Positions 1-11,053 of a stretch of 64,000 nt of DNA are shown in pieces (position 1 is the first letter of the stretch; each line of letters starts with the position of its first letter). The translations under genes and the position numbers were made by a program. The notes under the pieces are model-generated. The model was given only the letters and a program-made list of their open reading frames with translations, searched no databases and was not told where the DNA came from. The stretch covers positions 3,658,001-3,722,000 of the forward strand of contig CM066306.1 of NCBI GenBank assembly GCA_033807695.1, given 5' to 3'. The stretch is from Daedaleopsis sinensis (Eukaryota > Basidiomycota > Agaricomycetes > Polyporales > Polyporaceae).

Positions 1-2
1 GA

Positions 3-227
3 ACGCAGCTCCTTCCCCTGCACTACCAGCCGAGCGCTCCGCGGACGCCGAAAACTCCCTCTCATCCAAGCAGACCAGCCCCGCCTAAGGCGACGCGCCT
101 GTCTGATGTCTGGGATGAACGCGAGGATTTGTTTGATATCGGTGAAGAGAGCGAGGATGAGGATACTCCTCGTTCCGGAGGGCCACCGCAGCCACCGCCT
201 CCCAAGATTGTGGTCTCTGGAGCATAA
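3..227 (+). CDS. 3' end of an unrecognised protein gene
   Basis: An open frame enters from the left edge and stops with TAA at 225-227. It gives the last 74 residues: a Pro/Ser/Lys-rich stretch, then an acidic patch around LSDVWDEREDLFDIGEESED and a proline-rich tail ending KIVVSGA. The acidic and proline bias looks like a disordered protein tail. I do not recognise the family. The 5' part lies outside the window, so length and function cannot be judged. The other two forward frames are shorter or lack this composition. Confidence 0.5.
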   Translation, partial: TQLLPLHYQPSAPRTPKTPSHPSRPAPPKATRLSDVWDEREDLFDIGEESEDEDTPRSGGPPQPPPPKIVVSGA

Positions 228-396
228 GTTGGCATTCAACACACGCGTCCACGCGTGTCATGTGTATCGTTATCATTTGGACTTGGACTATATAGTACAT
301 GGGATACAACTACTTTCATAGTGCGAGTTCAGAGAGGCTACAGGCTTGAGCGCGTCAACGCCGAACGCGGCGGCGCGCCTCTGAGTTTCACCATGT

Positions 397-2691
397 ATGT
401 CACTCTCCTCCATGCCGACATGTCAGGCCTCCTCCTCAGGCCTTCTCCGCTCCTCTGCACGACACCATAGTTCTCATGCATGCCGACTCTCCTTTGCGTC
501 ACACACACGCTCGCTCAAAGTTCGACATACGTCAAGTGCAGCAACGAACGGTTCACAGAGAAATCATGACGAGCATCGAGCACATGTCCTGACCGTGTTG
601 CACAAGACGACCTCGCTCCTACCGCGGATACTGCCCAACTCTAATCCGCGCTCGAACGGGGTTCCACTGAGAGAGTCGTTGGCGTTCTGGGACGATGTGC
701 TGGGAAAGGTCTATGAAGACCTGACACTGTCGCTGGAGAAACGGGAAAAGGACCGGGTGCGGGTCGTAGGTGCGTCAAGTCGTCTGTGCCATGCATTGAA
801 TGCTCAACGTACCAACGGGTGCTCTTGCGCGACTTTCAGTGTATGGAGTTGACGGTGCTTCTAGCGCGAATGAGCTTGTGACTGCGCTCCTCGAGGACCC
901 GTTCGCCTCAGACGAGCAGAAGCAGGTCCTTCGCTCTCGATGGACGAGCAGAGCGGAGGGTAGCCGTACAGTCAAGCTACAGTGCGTTATGCATCGATGT
1001 CTACTCGGCCTACTCACCCACATCATACTATTAGGTACGGTACAACAGCCAGTCCAGACGGCGACGTTGTCTTCGTCCAGTCATCATGGCTGCAGAGCTT
1101 CGACATGCCGATTGAGATCACCGAGTTCCAACCTTCGTCCTCAACCATGTCTCCCGACGCCGAAGGTGCAAAAACGTTGTTCACAGCGGATGTTCCTATC
1201 ATCGTCTGCAATCCCATCTCTACTCCTGTGACCTCTATGTCTACCGACCCCGCTCTTCCCATCTCGCGCGACAACACCATCCTCGCGTTACATTCTCCGT
1301 CACCCACAAAACCCGCAGCTGTTCACGAATCGTCGCTCGCATCTCGGGACGCGCTGCATGTTGTGTTCGTGGACCCCACACGTGCGCTCCACGGGTTGGA
1401 CATGCTCAGCAATGGTGCAGCGTCCTCAATATCCGTCCAGCGTTATCAGGACGATGTCTCAGGATCCAACATCTCCAGTGTGACTCGCGCGGTGAAAGAG
1501 ATTCTTGCTCCAAGCGCAACCGCCTCCAACGTCACGCCTGCTGCCCGCGTCATCGCTGTCCACGCACAGACCGGACGCGCCCTCATCAAGGACGCGCTCG
1601 CGGCATGTCGCGCCGTTCTCCGAAAGGCGGAACTCGAAGGGGACGCGGTGCTCACCGGCACGAGCACCCTGCGCGAGCAGATGGAGGAGGTGAAGGCAAA
1701 GGTGCACCTCGAGGTGTTTGGCGCGCAGAGCAAGGACGGGGACGAGATCACCAAAGCGGTCGCGCAGGCGAAGAAGCGCGTCCAGCCGACCATGGACGCC
1801 TTGCAGTGGTACAAGCTGTTCTGGCGCGTAGACGACGTGCGCGAGGTCGTGACCGCCGCGGTCGACCGCGCATGGTGCCGCGACCTCGAACGCAAGGTAA
1901 GCCCCCGGGCCCCTCCCCCCATTCGTGCTCTGGTTCTTCCACTTACACACTCACTCCCGAATGCAGCTCGTCTTCCACGCGGGCCGGCTCGCCTCCCTCC
2001 AGCGCACGCTCGCCGACTCCGCCACCGCCCTCAGCCGCTCCTTTCCGCCCGCCTCGGCGTACCACTCCCCCGTGCTGCACAACACCCTCGCGCGCCTCGC
2101 CACCACCCCAGCCTATCCACTCTCCGCCACCGCGCTCGTTGGGCCCCTGCGCGCGCGCCAGGGCCAGCTCGCGTTCCCCACGGAGCGCCTGCACGCGTCC
2201 GCGCAGCGTGCCGTCGTCGGGATGAGCGGGAGCGTCCTCGGGGGCGCGGGCGTCGCGTGGGCGGGCTGGGCGACGGAGCTGCAGCTCTTTGGGGGTATGG
2301 TCGACGTCGGGATGAGCACGGAGACGGCGGTGGGGGCGGGCATGCTCTGTGCGGCTGTTGGGGTGCGCTGGGCTGTCGGACGGTGGGAGCGGGCGAAGAG
2401 GCGGTGGTGGAAGGACTGGGACCGGATTGAGGAGGGTATTGACCGTGATTTGAAGGCGAGCGGTTTGGGGCCCCGTGTGTATGTTCGTTGCTGACCGAGT
2501 TTCGTGTTGGTTTTCAGGCCACTCTTGCACAGACGATGGACAACCATGTCACTGTGGTGCCGGAGACTGCTTGCGGTACCTTGGAGGTTCTTGTGTCTAA
2601 ACGCAATGCAGAGACGGAGGAGTTGATGGAGGAAGTACAGCACCTGGAGGCCGAGATAGGACTGTGTCATGGTACTAAAACGTTGATCTAA
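397..2691 (+). CDS. Mmc1-like mitochondrial membrane protein (five exons)
   Basis: Model: join(397..769, 840..981, 1035..1896, 1967..2476, 2518..2691), 686 aa, all introns GT-AG (the last only 41 nt). The N-terminus is rich in Ser, Arg and His with almost no acidic residues, like a mitochondrial presequence; Met at 412 is an alternative start. The middle contains the helical stretch ALIKDALAACRAVLRKAELE and then QWYKLFWRVDDVREVV. A C-terminal region has two hydrophobic Gly/Ala-rich segments (around residues 545-600) followed by Arg/Trp-rich and coiled-coil sequence. This layout resembles the fungal Mmc1 family, described as dynamin-like proteins of the mitochondrial inner membrane. The assignment is from memory of the family and is moderate; the exon chain is more certain. 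It could also be an unrelated two-helix mitochondrial membrane protein. Confidence 0.55.
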
Positions 2692-2813
2692 ATGCTGTCT
2701 CCTTCCCGGTGTGTGATAGAATGGTTCATTGTCTGCTTATGACTGGAGCTCATAGGGCCGATGGAAGAAAGATAGATGTGGACTTAATCAAGGTGCCAGT
2801 ATTGGGGCAAAAA

Positions 2814-2884
2814 TACACTGAGCGGGAGTCGAACCCACGCCGCTTGCTTGGAAGGCAAGCATGATACCGTTTCACCATCAGTGT
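2814..2884 (-). tRNA. tRNA-Gly(TCC)
   Basis: The minus strand folds as a 71-nt cloverleaf. The 7-bp acceptor stem is ACACTGA/TCAGTGT with discriminator A, the D arm has GTGA paired with TCAT, and the anticodon stem CTTGC/GCAAG encloses loop CTTCCAA, giving anticodon TCC. The T arm contains GGTTCGACTCC. There is no intron. It stands alone between the Mmc1-like gene and the toroid-enzyme gene. Confidence 0.9.
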
Positions 2885-3419
2885 CATGGTTTTGGAGCCG
2901 TGTGAGTGGTCCACAATATTGAATCGCCCGTTTCGGTGATAATCGCAGTTACTAACCATCGCTACTACTCCTAGTACGACGGATCGGAGTTAGCTTTTAT
3001 CCACCATCTCTTACTTCTCCAAGTTTCCTTGTTGGTTCATGTCCCCTCTCGATTGCAACACCCTTGTCTCACGAGACGGAGCCTGAACCTCCCGCTAAGA
3101 CCTTCGATCCTGTTGCGTTTTTTGCGACAAGAGTCCACAGAAATCCGACTCGGAAAATTGGGGCTCGCGAAGGTCGCGGCGCATTTCATTGATGTTCACC
3201 CCCCTTAGTCTTTGACTAGCCTGCAACTGGCGCTCTCGCGACTCTAAGCTCCTCTAGGTACCAGCTCGTCAAGCTTAAGCTTGGAAGCTTGGATGGGACC
3301 TTCATCTTGAAACTTGTTCAACACATGAGTACTCCTACTTGAATGGTGAATACAATGTCTTCCTTACAAGTTATGCGCTTTAGAGCTTACTAGTGACTGA
3401 GCATAGGTAACGAATGACT
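2885..3419. other. Intergenic stretch
   Basis: No open frame with coding character. It lies upstream of the tRNA-Gly on that gene's strand and downstream of the 3' end of the toroid-enzyme gene. AT-rich patches are present but no repeat or clear motif was found. Confidence 0.5.
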
Positions 3420-4711
3420 TCAGGTCGCAGAGCTGAGATATCGCTGGTTCTTGACCCATAGGAAGCGCGAGAACGTGTCCGTCCCAGTCGTCGTCCCTCC
3501 CTCCGTCAGATCCGCCCCAACCATACTCTTGTAAGCATCCGGCCTGAACTCAGCCAGGAACAGATACCCCGGGCGCACATACGTCGTCGGGCTCGCGTGG
3601 CCGTCCCCGTTCGTGCCGTCCACCTTCCCCGCGTAGTCCTTCGGTCCAAGCGTCATCACATCCACGAACATGTTCGCGAACGTCGTCATCTGCGCCTGGG
3701 TGATGCCGTAGTCCCCAGTGATGTACGCGCGCGCGAAGCCGGCGACGTCAAGCGCGCCGTGGTTCGAGTCCTCCCCGGTCGTGCTCGGCGGCGCGTACGC
3801 CCAATTGTACGCGGGATTGCCGTCCGCGTCGGTGTACGTCTTCGAGCCACCCCCGGAGAAGAACCATTGCAGGCTGGCGACGATGATGGACTTGTACTCG
3901 CCCAGGAGGGTGGAGTTGTCGCGGAGGATGCGGTGCGCGTTGCACAAGTTCTGGAGTGCGTAGTTGAACATCATCTGCTGGTTCCACGGCACGGAGTCGC
4001 CGCCTTTGTAGGGGGAGTTCGCGGCGAAGTACATCTTCTTGCCGTTCGAGAGGTCGAGCAGGGAGTTCAGGATATGGCTGTCACACCGGGTTGAGTCACG
4101 CACTCCAATACGGACGATTTTGACAAGAAACGGATACTCACTGGCTCATGGAGTAGTCCGCTTGGGTGAGGTACGTCTGCGCCCTCTCCTTGTACGTCGC
4201 TCCGTACTTGTGGGGATCGCCAATAGTCACTTTGGTGTCATAGAGGCCCGTCGTCTTCAAGATCAGATACGCGCAGCTGGCCAAGTGGCCCACGGGATCG
4301 CCCTGCTCGCCCCCGGTCGAGGGCGTCGCCTGCGTCAGGTCGTTCGGCCACACGGGGTCAATGCGCCCCGTCCAGACCTTGCGCTGCCCGAGGGGCGCGG
4401 GCGCGAGGTCGTTGCGCTGCGAGAGGACGGCGTCGCAGAAGCGGATCATCTGGTCCAGCGTCGCCTGCTTCCCGGCCATGAGGTAGACGAGGCCCATGGC
4501 CTTGGTCTGTTCGCCCGCGTGGCCCTGCACCCACGCGTTCCCGCTGTTGTTCGCGGGGGGGCGCGAGCGTGGCGACGTAGCTGTTGAACGAGTCGATCTC
4601 CTCGGCCGTGACGGGGCCGGAGAAGCTGGTGACTTTCATCGGCGACGCGTTGGCTGGCCATGAGGCGAGAAGGGCGCAAGCCCCAGATACCAGGAGTAGG
4701 GTGAGTCGCAT
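3420..4711 (-). CDS. Secreted toroid-like (six-hairpin glycosidase-like) protein with a frame break
   Basis: Two exons, complement(join(3420..4077, 4142..4711)); GTGAGT donor, 64-nt intron. Residues 1-22 form a clear signal peptide (MRLTLLLVSGACALLASWPA). The rest resembles a conserved basidiomycete secreted family with helical-toroid character (motifs WVQGHAGEQTKAMG, GGEQGDPVGHLASCAYLIL, DSVPWNQQMMFNYALQNL, TGEDSNHGALDVAGFARAY). Substrate and EC class are unknown to me; the fold call is inference. Just after LAPP the frame must shift by one base at a run of seven G (plus strand 4555-4561) to reach ANNSGNAWVQG. With six G the whole chain would be open. This is either a sequence error or a real inactivating indel. 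A TATA-like CATAAATAG lies 67 nt upstream of the start. Confidence 0.6.
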
Positions 4712-4777
4712 TTCCGTTCAAGTCTCGCGAGGCAAGACGGAGCTTGAAGTTGAGTAGTCTACGCCCTCAAATGCTGC

Positions 4778-4786
4778 CTATTTATG
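4778..4786 (-). promoter_or_regulatory. TATA-like element of the secreted-enzyme gene
   Basis: CATAAATAG on the minus strand, 67 nt upstream of the ATG at 4711, a normal fungal TATA position. Seen directly; function inferred. Confidence 0.35.
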
Positions 4787-5842
4787 CAAGGTTGTCAACG
4801 TGAACATGACATGTACAGGTGCCAACCACAAGTTACACCATCGGAGTGGCACCACCCCTTGAAGCTTGGAATTCGCAAGGCTATTTGACATCCGTTCCGT
4901 TCTCATTATCCCCATGCAGAAGGCTCGCTATATAGTCAGCAGACTCGGAGGGTCCCAATACCTGGGCAGACACGCGAAACGAGACCTATTCAAACCACAA
5001 GTAATTTCAGTGATGCAGCGCGTTAACCAACATCGATGCGCAAGTAGTACGCACCGCCAGAAGTGCGCCTGCTGCACATCGCCCCGTGCAGTGCTAGTAC
5101 TGACCACATTGCTCACAGCCGGAGCGCTGCAAATGATCCCGAGCGGCGAGCGCAGGGGTCCTAGCGGCGAAGCGGTGTAATTACGGTCCAAACTCTTATA
5201 ATGTACAACCCGGCGCGCGCGAGGCAGCATGAAAGTCGGACGAGACCGCATACACGCGCCGGCAAATAAAAGGAGTGTCCTCGCGGGGGAAGTCTACCTA
5301 TGAAGAGAACCGAGGAATTCGGGAAGACGGGGAAAAGAAAAGACTCTACATATATATGCAATACAGGTACCTTGTCTCGTAACCAGAGTCGTCTATACGA
5401 AGTTCACCAGACGTATATATACTAGGATGGGTTCCCCGCTTCGTTTTTCCGCTCTCCGACGCCCGAGTAGGAACGATCCCTATATATATATATGTCTGGT
5501 TACGAGACTACAATACAGGGTGAAATGAAGCGTCTGTAAATTGCAACGCGCCAGCAGCTAGGTCGGGACGGAGTCGCAGGAAAGCGTGCAATCCCGTCTG
5601 TATCTGTATGTATACTAATCACCGGATATGTAGGATCGAGTAGCAGTAAGATCAACGATAGGAGTGTTTGGTGTGTGTGTTATTAAGCAAACCGCGACGC
5701 GTGCGCACCAGCGCAGGTATGAACATCAAAGGAGAGTGAAACAAGATATAAACAGAGACACGCACAAGCGCAGGGCGGGCGTCCGCTCGCCGCTGCGATG
5801 GGTGACCACTGTCTGAGGAGGCCTGAGGCACGAGGGCTGAGC
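4787..5842. other. Intergenic region with a small inverted repeat
   Basis: No supported gene. It lies between the promoter of the secreted-enzyme gene and the 3' end of the glutaminase gene. It contains TATATA-rich patches and a perfect 14-bp inverted repeat (5374-5387 and 5495-5508), listed separately. Confidence 0.5.
5374..5508. repeat. 135-bp segment bounded by a 14-bp inverted repeat
   Basis: GTCTCGTAACCAGA at 5374-5387 is matched exactly by its reverse complement at 5495-5508. The 9-mer CAATACAGG occurs just outside both ends (5359-5367 and 5511-5519). It could be a tiny non-autonomous transposon or a foldback, but the direct repeats are not flush with the arms. Confidence 0.4.
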
Positions 5843-8800
5843 CTACGACCCATACTCTGGCGGGGGCTCCAACCGCTCCGCGCGGATCTCCTGCATCACC
5901 CGCCGCAGGTTCTCCACCTCCGCGCGGAGGCTCAGCACGTCCGTCGGCGAGAGCGACCCCGAGGTCGTGCGGCGCGTGCCCGGCGAGAGCGGCTCCTGGC
6001 TCGAGCCAGAGATCGCGGAGCCGGCCCCAGAGCCGACGACGGACGACGACGTGACCAACGACGGCGCGTAGTGGTGCATCTGGTTGAGCGCGCGCTCGCG
6101 CGCCTTCGAGCTGACGGGTGCTGCAGGCGTCTCGAACGAGTTCGTCGCGTACGGGTCGGTCGGCGAGCTGAGCGGAGGCGAGGGCAGCGGGTCGTATGTG
6201 TCCGGCGCTGCTGCGCCCAGACCCGCGACCCCGGGATCGGTGTACTGGCTGCCGCCACCCGCGTTGATGAAGGTGTAGGAGTCGGAGTCGGGCCCACGAT
6301 GCAGGCCTGCGCGGATCCCCGAGTTCGCACTTTGTCCGCGCAACGAGCTGGAGGTCCCGTTCTGGGTGAGCTCGTAGTGGTAGGGCTGCAGCGACGGCTG
6401 GCTGAAGGCGTCGACGATCTCGATCTTCTCGTCGTCCCGGTGCCGGTGCCGGCGCTTGTGTCTGCGCCAGAAGATGAACGCAACAACGGCGATCACGACG
6501 ATGACGATGCCGCCAACGACGCCCCCTACGATTGGGCCGACGGAGGAGCTGCTGGACGGACTGTTTTCGGTGTTCTCACTACCGGGCCCGCTGGATGACG
6601 TGTTGATTGTCTGGTTGGCGACGCTGTGGGAGAACGGGTGAGTCGGTCACGACACTGCGCCGTCGCCATCAGCACAAGGAGGACTCACGTTAACGCGAGA
6701 TGGGCGAACATGGCACCAGCCGCAGGTCTATACGATGGGAATCCGTGAGCATACCGAAGAGGGTAGGATGTCGCAGATGCGAACTCACCCGGCATTTCCA
6801 CTCGAGTCACCGCCACCACTGTTGTTGTACACATCAGGGAAGGCTCCAGCGGTGATATTCGAGGCAGCTCTGGCCCAGACTCCTCCGATGAGCTCGTCGC
6901 GAACGGACGTGACGGATACGGTAGCGGCAGTCAACAGACTCCAAGCTAAGAGTGTCGTTGTCATCAGCTGCGGTCCATACCGGTATCAGATGAGGAACAT
7001 ACCAGCGCTACTATCGGAGCCCGAGGTGCTGTCGATGGGAAGTCCCAACCCAGGCGCTAAGGTAGAGTGAGTCCCATAACGAAATTCAAGACTCGAGCTA
7101 CGTACGAGTGAGACTGCCGTAGAAATTCGCTTGATTGTCCAACAACTGAAGGTATAATGTAAATCACGGCATCCCAGGCAACACAGGACATAATACTCAC
7201 CCCCTGAGACACGAGGTTCGTTCCGAGCAGGATATCGGCGTAGAGGTTGTACATCAGCGACCATGATCCCTGCGCACCGTATGCGCCCAAGAAGTGGAAG
7301 TTTGACTGCGAGAGCGACAGCCACGAGCCGATGAGCGCGCTGGCGTGGTTCTGCGAGGGTGATCAGCATCATGGGGAGGCGCCGGAGGATCGGTAGGCGT
7401 ACATCGTACTGCTGAGCGTCGAACTCCTGCCCGACTGCGCGGCTGATTTCCGCCATGGCCTTGACTGCTATGATGCCTTTGATGGCGAGGTTAGTCATGT
7501 TCGCCCTGGTCTCGCCGTCTGCGGACTGCCTGTTCAACGGAGGTGAGCGGGATTGGACGAATGTCAGGGATATCGAGTGCACGTACTGGTTCTCAGGTGT
7601 CAGAGTGTTACCGACCAGATAATCTGCCCAACGCTTCGCGAGGTTATACTGTGCAGGACGTGAGCATCAGAGCGCTGTGTTTCGGAAGAGACGACGTACG
7701 TGTCGAGAGAGCAACGACCCGTCTCCTGAATAACGTGCATGTGCGTACATCATTATCAACATGTTGCCCGATTCTATAGCAACATCATTAATGCCGTCCG
7801 TCTGGAATGCAGTGGAAAAGCTGCTCACGCTCGACGCCCTGCTGGTGTGCTCCGTGTGGACCCGATGCTATCGGGTATGTCGTGCCTAGTGAGGGGTCAA
7901 GGATCAGCTCAATCTTCGCATCGAATGCATATCATGGAACTCGCCAAGGTCTTGAATTGCGTACTCTTGGCCAGTGAGAGTGTCCTGGGACTCCAAGAGA
8001 GGTGCAAGTAGCGGACCTCCGAAGGACGCGTTCACGTATATGAGGGCCGGGAATGCTGCGAACAACCGCTCGACTGGGGTAACCCGCCTATATGCGCGAA
8101 AATATGTCAAACCTTTCCTGCGTACTCCACAAGAAAGAGGGGGGACGTACGTGGTAGCGCCATTGTCCTTCAGGAAGGTCTTCACGTCGGACGCGTTTAT
8201 ATTCCCTTTCGAATCTCCAAGGGCCGTGATGTCCATCGCGGCAAACGTCTGGCGCGCACCCAGCGAGACCAGGTCGACGAGGTGCGACGAGATCTTCGCC
8301 GCGTCTCCCGTGATCTTGTTGTCCAGCGCGACGGCCCTGTCATGCGCCGCGTTGAAGTCGCCTGTGAATGCATCGATCTGCGCGCGCCACAGCCACAATG
8401 AGCGACCGCCCGGCAAGGGGTGACGAGCACAGCACGGAGAGCCAATCTTACCGCTGAGTTGATCGTGGAGTACTCCGTGAAAAAGAAAGGGCGCCGGCTT
8501 TGGGTGTCGCCCGTCGCGGTCGTGTACTGCACGACGGGGTCGCGGACAAGCCCTATTGACCATGTCACCGGGGCAGTCGTCGACTGGATTTGTCCGAGGT
8601 CCACAGCGATCGCGAAGACGGGGAACGGACTGGGGCTACGCGTGAGCACGGATTCCATACATGCCACAGCGGCCACTCACTTTGAGATAGGCCCGAAATT
8701 GCTGCTGGCGACGTTTGACAACTGACCCGTGCTCTTGAATGCATTGCGACAGGTGGCGTCGGTGTCAATCTGCCATGTCTGGCCGGATACCTGTAGCATA

Positions 8801-9646
8801 CTTGCCATCAGTGACTTGTCTATCACGGACGCAAGTAAGGACGCACCGAGGCCATAGCGTAGTACATCTTGCCGTCGGAAGCCTGGTGGGCGATCTCTTG
8901 GTTGGCCTGCGGGGTCTGCAGCTCGATCTCGTGAATGAGACTGCTTCCCGTGCTCTGGGTCTTCCATTGGACCTTGGCTGTCCTGTCACCGGATAGCCAT
9001 TCTTTCAAACGGGTTTGAGCACTCGCAGAAATCGAGAAGAGTCAAAAGAACTGATCATACCTGCGCTTATGTCGGAGTAGACTTGTACAGCATGGGCGCT
9101 CCCGTCGGCGGACGACGCCTCGACAGAAACGTAGGTGAACGGCAGTGACTGCTTGACCCAGTCTGCAGGCTGGCGCGACGCGCTTTAGCACACGGAGGAG
9201 GGGGGTAGGGCAGTGATAGCTCACCTCGATGGGAGAAAGGAAGGTGACATTGACGTTCATAGGACCAGCTTGCAGGCTGAATATCGTCCGTGTCGGGGTA
9301 ATCACGGTATTCGTGACGTTCGCAGCCGCATCGTCGACCCTGTCGTTTCCCAACCACGCATACGTCTTCCCATCGACCCTAATCTTGCCTGCCCACCCCA
9401 TGACAGACTGCAACCTAGTTCCAGCGCACCTCGTGCAGCCCAGGAAGCGGAAAGACGCACCGCTTGCCCCCAAAAGACAGGCCATGAATCAGATATTGGA
9501 GCCGAGCCGACTGGGCTTTTATACCAGACACTGAGGTACGGAGCACGGACGGAGAGAGGATAACTGGCAGGAGTGAATTGCTGTGCGCCGACCAGCGAGG
9601 AGCAGAGGGAGAGGAAGAGAAGGGGCCATAGAGTATAAGATGTCAT
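5843..9646 (-). CDS. gtaA: GtaA-type glutaminase, membrane anchored (18 exons)
   Basis: Model complement(join(5843..6623, 6689..6727, 6789..6945, 7003..7056, 7106..7145, 7201..7350, 7403..7529, 7587..7648, 7700..7773, 7829..7885, 7945..8087, 8151..8377, 8452..8635, 8681..8790, 8847..9001, 9061..9169, 9225..9407, 9461..9646)), 945 aa. GtaA-family enzymes are extracellular fungal glutaminases (glutamine to glutamate plus ammonia). Seen: signal peptide 1-21; N-terminal motifs SWPVFWGQASVMGWAGKIRV and KTYAWLGND; central FPVFAIAVDLG; then NLAKRWADYLVGN, ANMTNLAIKGI, GSWSLMYNLYADILLGTNLV and GAMFAHLALT, the usual order of the family domains. After a Ser-rich linker comes one transmembrane segment (about 716-738), then a basic stop-transfer patch and a roughly 205-aa cytosolic tail. 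The 7886-7944 intron starts GC, not GT, which keeps the conserved DLGTTYPIASGPH reading. Confidence 0.9.
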
Positions 9647-11053
9647 GAGGCGGGGAGGGGACGCATACAGCCGCAGAGGGAGGGGAAAGCCGTCGGTGAG
9701 GAGGGAGAAAGAGACGTCGTCGGAGAGGAGGAGGGCGGCTCAGGCAGCTGCTCTCTGCTGCGATCTAACCTTGGCAAAGAAGGCAAACGCTACCTCCCAG
9801 GGGCCAGGTCTACCAGAAGTGTGCATGGAGTGTTGATCGCGACGGCTGTGCTCATGCGCATCATATTGCAATTGAGACCCGCCCCCGGCACCCCTCTTCT
9901 CCCACAATAATAGTCACCTGCTCCCTCGTCTACCTTGTTATTCTGCCCATTCGATTGCGAACATGACTCCCACCATCAGACATCTGCATCAGCAACAGTG
10001 TAAAGCAGGGACTCACCGTCTAACCGTGAGCTTATGGTAATCATGTTTCATGTCGGCCCAAGTCACACTGACAGTACAGTCAGTACATCTGAGTACGTGT
10101 AAGTGGCGCAAGATATTTCAAATGTCTTTCGATCAAGTACGGGCAGTGCGCCTCAGTGCGCTCAATGTACTTATCCGATCGGACCAGTGTGCATTACTCA
10201 CCTCCCACCAGCTCCCTCCAACCACTGCCAGTCGATAGAGAGCGCCCTTCGACGGTGTCACCGGGGTGTTCAAAACGTTCAGTACTCAGTCGTCTGCTGC
10301 CATTGATGCAGTATAAGTAATCGAGCTTGAGCCTTGAAGACCTCTTTGAAGGCTTGAGCGCTTGCAGGATAATTTTATTATTGGTTACCAATCTCGGACG
10401 TGTGGCTGTGCTAGTCAACCTGATGTAAATCATTAATGAACTGGCCAGGTCTAGGATACGTACTTACTCCTAATACTATTACAAGTACCGTTGTTGACGA
10501 TGGGGTGCACACGTGCAGGGCCGGTGCTAAGCTGTTATTCCTGTTACTCATACCTTTAAGCGAAAAACAGCACATAGGGTCCGCTGCTTGACATCGGCAG
10601 CTCCGGTACATACATACACAGTTCCAAGTTCGAGTTATGCGGCAGATGTACAAACAAGCGATCAGACACAGTGAGAAGAGCTCCCGGATACAACGACGAC
10701 TCTAGGGATAGGCAGGTACGTACGTGGATGGCAGAGATAGTAGGAATATGTATGACAGCGGACCCATCGAACGCGCCCGCCCACGCGCGCGCACGTCGAC
10801 CCGGGCCCGCAACACCGACACCAAGAAGAGATACGACATAACGATACAGACCGCGGCGACTTGCTCACCAGTATATGTATGTGCTGTCCGCGCGAGACTA
10901 AAACCCCGCCCCCTCCCGACAGCTCCAAGCTTCGAGCTTCAGGCCCAGGTCCTCAAGCTTCGAGCTTCAGGCCCAGGTCCTCAAGCTCCGGCTTCTGCCT
11001 GGCTGGTCCCGCAACGACACGCCGGACATCCTGGCAGAACTCGCATGTAGACT
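9647..11053. other. Intergenic region: glutaminase promoter and GSH1 3' flank
   Basis: No coding frame is supported. The left part holds the promoter of the glutaminase gene and is purine-rich on the plus strand. A 28-bp tandem duplication at 10926-10981 lies close to the GSH1 3' end. Nothing else was recognised. Confidence 0.5.
10926..10987. repeat. 28-bp tandem repeat, 2.2 copies
   Basis: A unit beginning CAAGCTTCGAGCTTCAGGCC repeats exactly at 10926-10953 and 10954-10981, followed by the first six bases of a third copy. It sits about 70 nt beyond the GSH1 stop codon. Confidence 0.8.
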
